From Sphingobium amiense (GTDB lineage: Bacteria > Pseudomonadota > Alphaproteobacteria > Sphingomonadales > Sphingomonadaceae), in assembly GCF_003967075.1 (NCBI RefSeq), contig NZ_AP018664.1, forward strand, positions 868,001 to 932,000: a stretch of DNA of 64,000 bases. The letters are read 5' to 3'. The translations under genes were made by a program, and so were the position numbers. The first letter of the stretch is position 1, and every line of letters begins with the position of its first letter. Under the pieces are notes generated by a model. That model worked only from the letters and a program-made list of their open reading frames with translations, had not been told where the DNA came from and made no database searches. Below are positions 62,938-64,000 of this stretch, piece by piece.

Positions 62938-64000
62938 ATGACCAGCCCTGCACTGGCGGCCATCGCCGCGCTTCCGAAGGCCGATCTCAAGTCCATTTTC
63001 GACACCGATCCAGACCGCCTGGACAAGCTGGTGCTGACGCAGGGGCCGCTGCGGTTCGACTGGTCGAAGACGCACCTGACCGATGATGTGCTGGCGGGGT
63101 TCCTGAAACTGGCCGAGGATCAGGGCTTTGCGCAGCAGCGGGACGCGCTGTTTTCGGGCTTTGCGGTCAACAACACCGAAGGGCGCGCGGCGGAGCATCC
63201 GGCCGAGCGGGGCGAGGGAAATGCCGACAGCGTGGCGCGGGCGAAGATGCTGCACGGGCGGATGCGCGCGCTGATCGACGCCATCGAGGCAGGCGCGCTG
63301 GGCGATGTCCGCCATATCCTGCACATCGGTATTGGGGGGTCGGCGCTGGGTCCGAAGCTGATCGTCGATGCGCTGGATGGCGATGGCGTCCGTTACGACG
63401 TGGCGATTGTCTCTAATGTAGACGGAACGGCTCTGGAGCGGGCAATCGAGGGGTTCGATCCGCATGCGACCTTGATCGCAGTCGCGTCCAAGACCTTCAC
63501 TACGACCGAGACGATGCTGAACGCCGCGAGCGCGATCAACTGGCTGGTCGAGGCGGGGGTCGAAGATCCTTATGGCAAGGTGATCGCACTGACCGCAGCG
63601 CCTGAGAAGGCGATAGAATGGGGCGTCGATGAAACGCGCATCCTGCCTTTCGCCGAATCCGTGGGCGGGCGCTATTCGCTCTGGTCGTCCATCGGCTTTC
63701 CCGCTGCGCTGGCGCTAGGCTGGGACGCGTTTGAAAGCCTGCTGGAGGGCGCGGCAGCGATGGATCGGCATTTCCGCCTGTCTGCGCCGCACGAAAATGC
63801 GCCGCTGATCGCAGCCTTCACCGACCAATATTATACCGGCGTTCTCGGCTGTCAGACGCGCGCGCTGTTCGCCTATGACGAGCGGCTGGCGCTGCTGCCG
63901 TCCTACCTTCAGCAACTGGAGATGGAGAGCAACGGCAAGAGCGTGAAGCGCGACGGCTCGCCGGTGGACGGCCCGACCGCGCCGATCACATGGGGCGGCG
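62938..64000 (+). CDS. pgi: Glucose-6-phosphate isomerase (3' truncated by window end)
   Basis: The frame begins MTSPALAAIAALPKADLKS and stays open to the window edge, giving at least 354 codons. HIGIGGSALGPKLIVDAL, SVGGRYSLWSSIGFPAAL and LLPSYLQQLEMESNGKS match the phosphoglucose isomerase signatures. Pgi interconverts glucose-6-phosphate and fructose-6-phosphate. It is divergent from lepB across about 180 bases. Confidence 0.96.
   Translation, partial: MTSPALAAIAALPKADLKSIFDTDPDRLDKLVLTQGPLRFDWSKTHLTDDVLAGFLKLAEDQGFAQQRDALFSGFAVNNTEGRAAEHPAERGEGNADSVARAKMLHGRMRALIDAIEAGALGDVRHILHIGIGGSALGPKLIVDALDGDGVRYDVAIVSNVDGTALERAIEGFDPHATLIAVASKTFTTTETMLNAASAINWLVEAGVEDPYGKVIALTAAPEKAIEWGVDETRILPFAESVGGRYSLWSSIGFPAALALGWDAFESLLEGAAAMDRHFRLSAPHENAPLIAAFTDQYYTGVLGCQTRALFAYDERLALLPSYLQQLEMESNGKSVKRDGSPVDGPTAPITWGG

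Overview
The window is about 64 kb of GC-rich, densely packed alphaproteobacterial chromosome. It most resembles a sphingomonad (Sphingobium/Sphingomonas group). The evidence is the C4-pathway 5-aminolevulinate synthase, a ROSE-type RNA thermometer with an RpoH promoter on an hsp20 gene, a speF-like leader on ornithine decarboxylase, a betaine-lipid btaAB pair, one LolC/E-type permease, and Sphingomonad-style intergenic palindromes. Genes commonly overlap by 1-4 bases (ATGA, GTGA, TGATG). No tRNA, rRNA, IS element, prophage, CRISPR array or plasmid gene was seen, so this is core chromosome with a few accessory genes.

Region by region: 0-7.3 kb holds a DJ-1/PfpI 3' end, a tadE-tadG pair, an arginine succinyltransferase block (M20 hydrolase-astA-astB-small membrane protein) and a DUF481 outer-membrane protein. 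7.3-13 kb holds rppH, a DNA photolyase, a cyclopropane-fatty-acid-synthase-like enzyme, an SDR and purF. 13-18 kb is a cytochrome c maturation operon, ccmCDEFGHI, without ccmAB. 18-25.5 kb holds kup, a lipoprotein, hsp20 with heat regulation, a candidate small RNA, lolCD and a GGDEF protein. 25.6-33.4 kb holds dnaE, a radical SAM protein, moaB, slt and a uracil-DNA-glycosylase-like gene.

33.4-41.3 kb is a long co-directional run: ETF-ubiquinone oxidoreductase, a TPR protein, ispE, an N-formylglutamate amidohydrolase-like gene, a small lipoprotein, nnrED and an RNA methyltransferase. 41.3-45.2 kb is a polyamine block: ornithine decarboxylase with its leader, carboxy(nor)spermidine decarboxylase and carboxy(nor)spermidine dehydrogenase. 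45.3-54 kb holds a TauE-type transporter, an ATP-dependent DNA ligase with its metallo-beta-lactamase exonuclease, btaAB, a degenerate glucokinase, hemA and murI. 54-64 kb holds an acyltransferase, plsY-dprA-DUF1275, topA, the lepB-rnc-era operon and the 5' part of pgi.

Two ideas link distant genes. The ast block could give ornithine directly if the M20 hydrolase desuccinylates succinylornithine, and ornithine is the substrate of the decarboxylase at 41.3 kb. The polyamine genes encode the carboxyspermidine route, which fits a spermidine-type sphingomonad such as Sphingobium. The least explained element is a structured, terminator-ended transcription unit at about 21.46-21.61 kb that appears non-coding.
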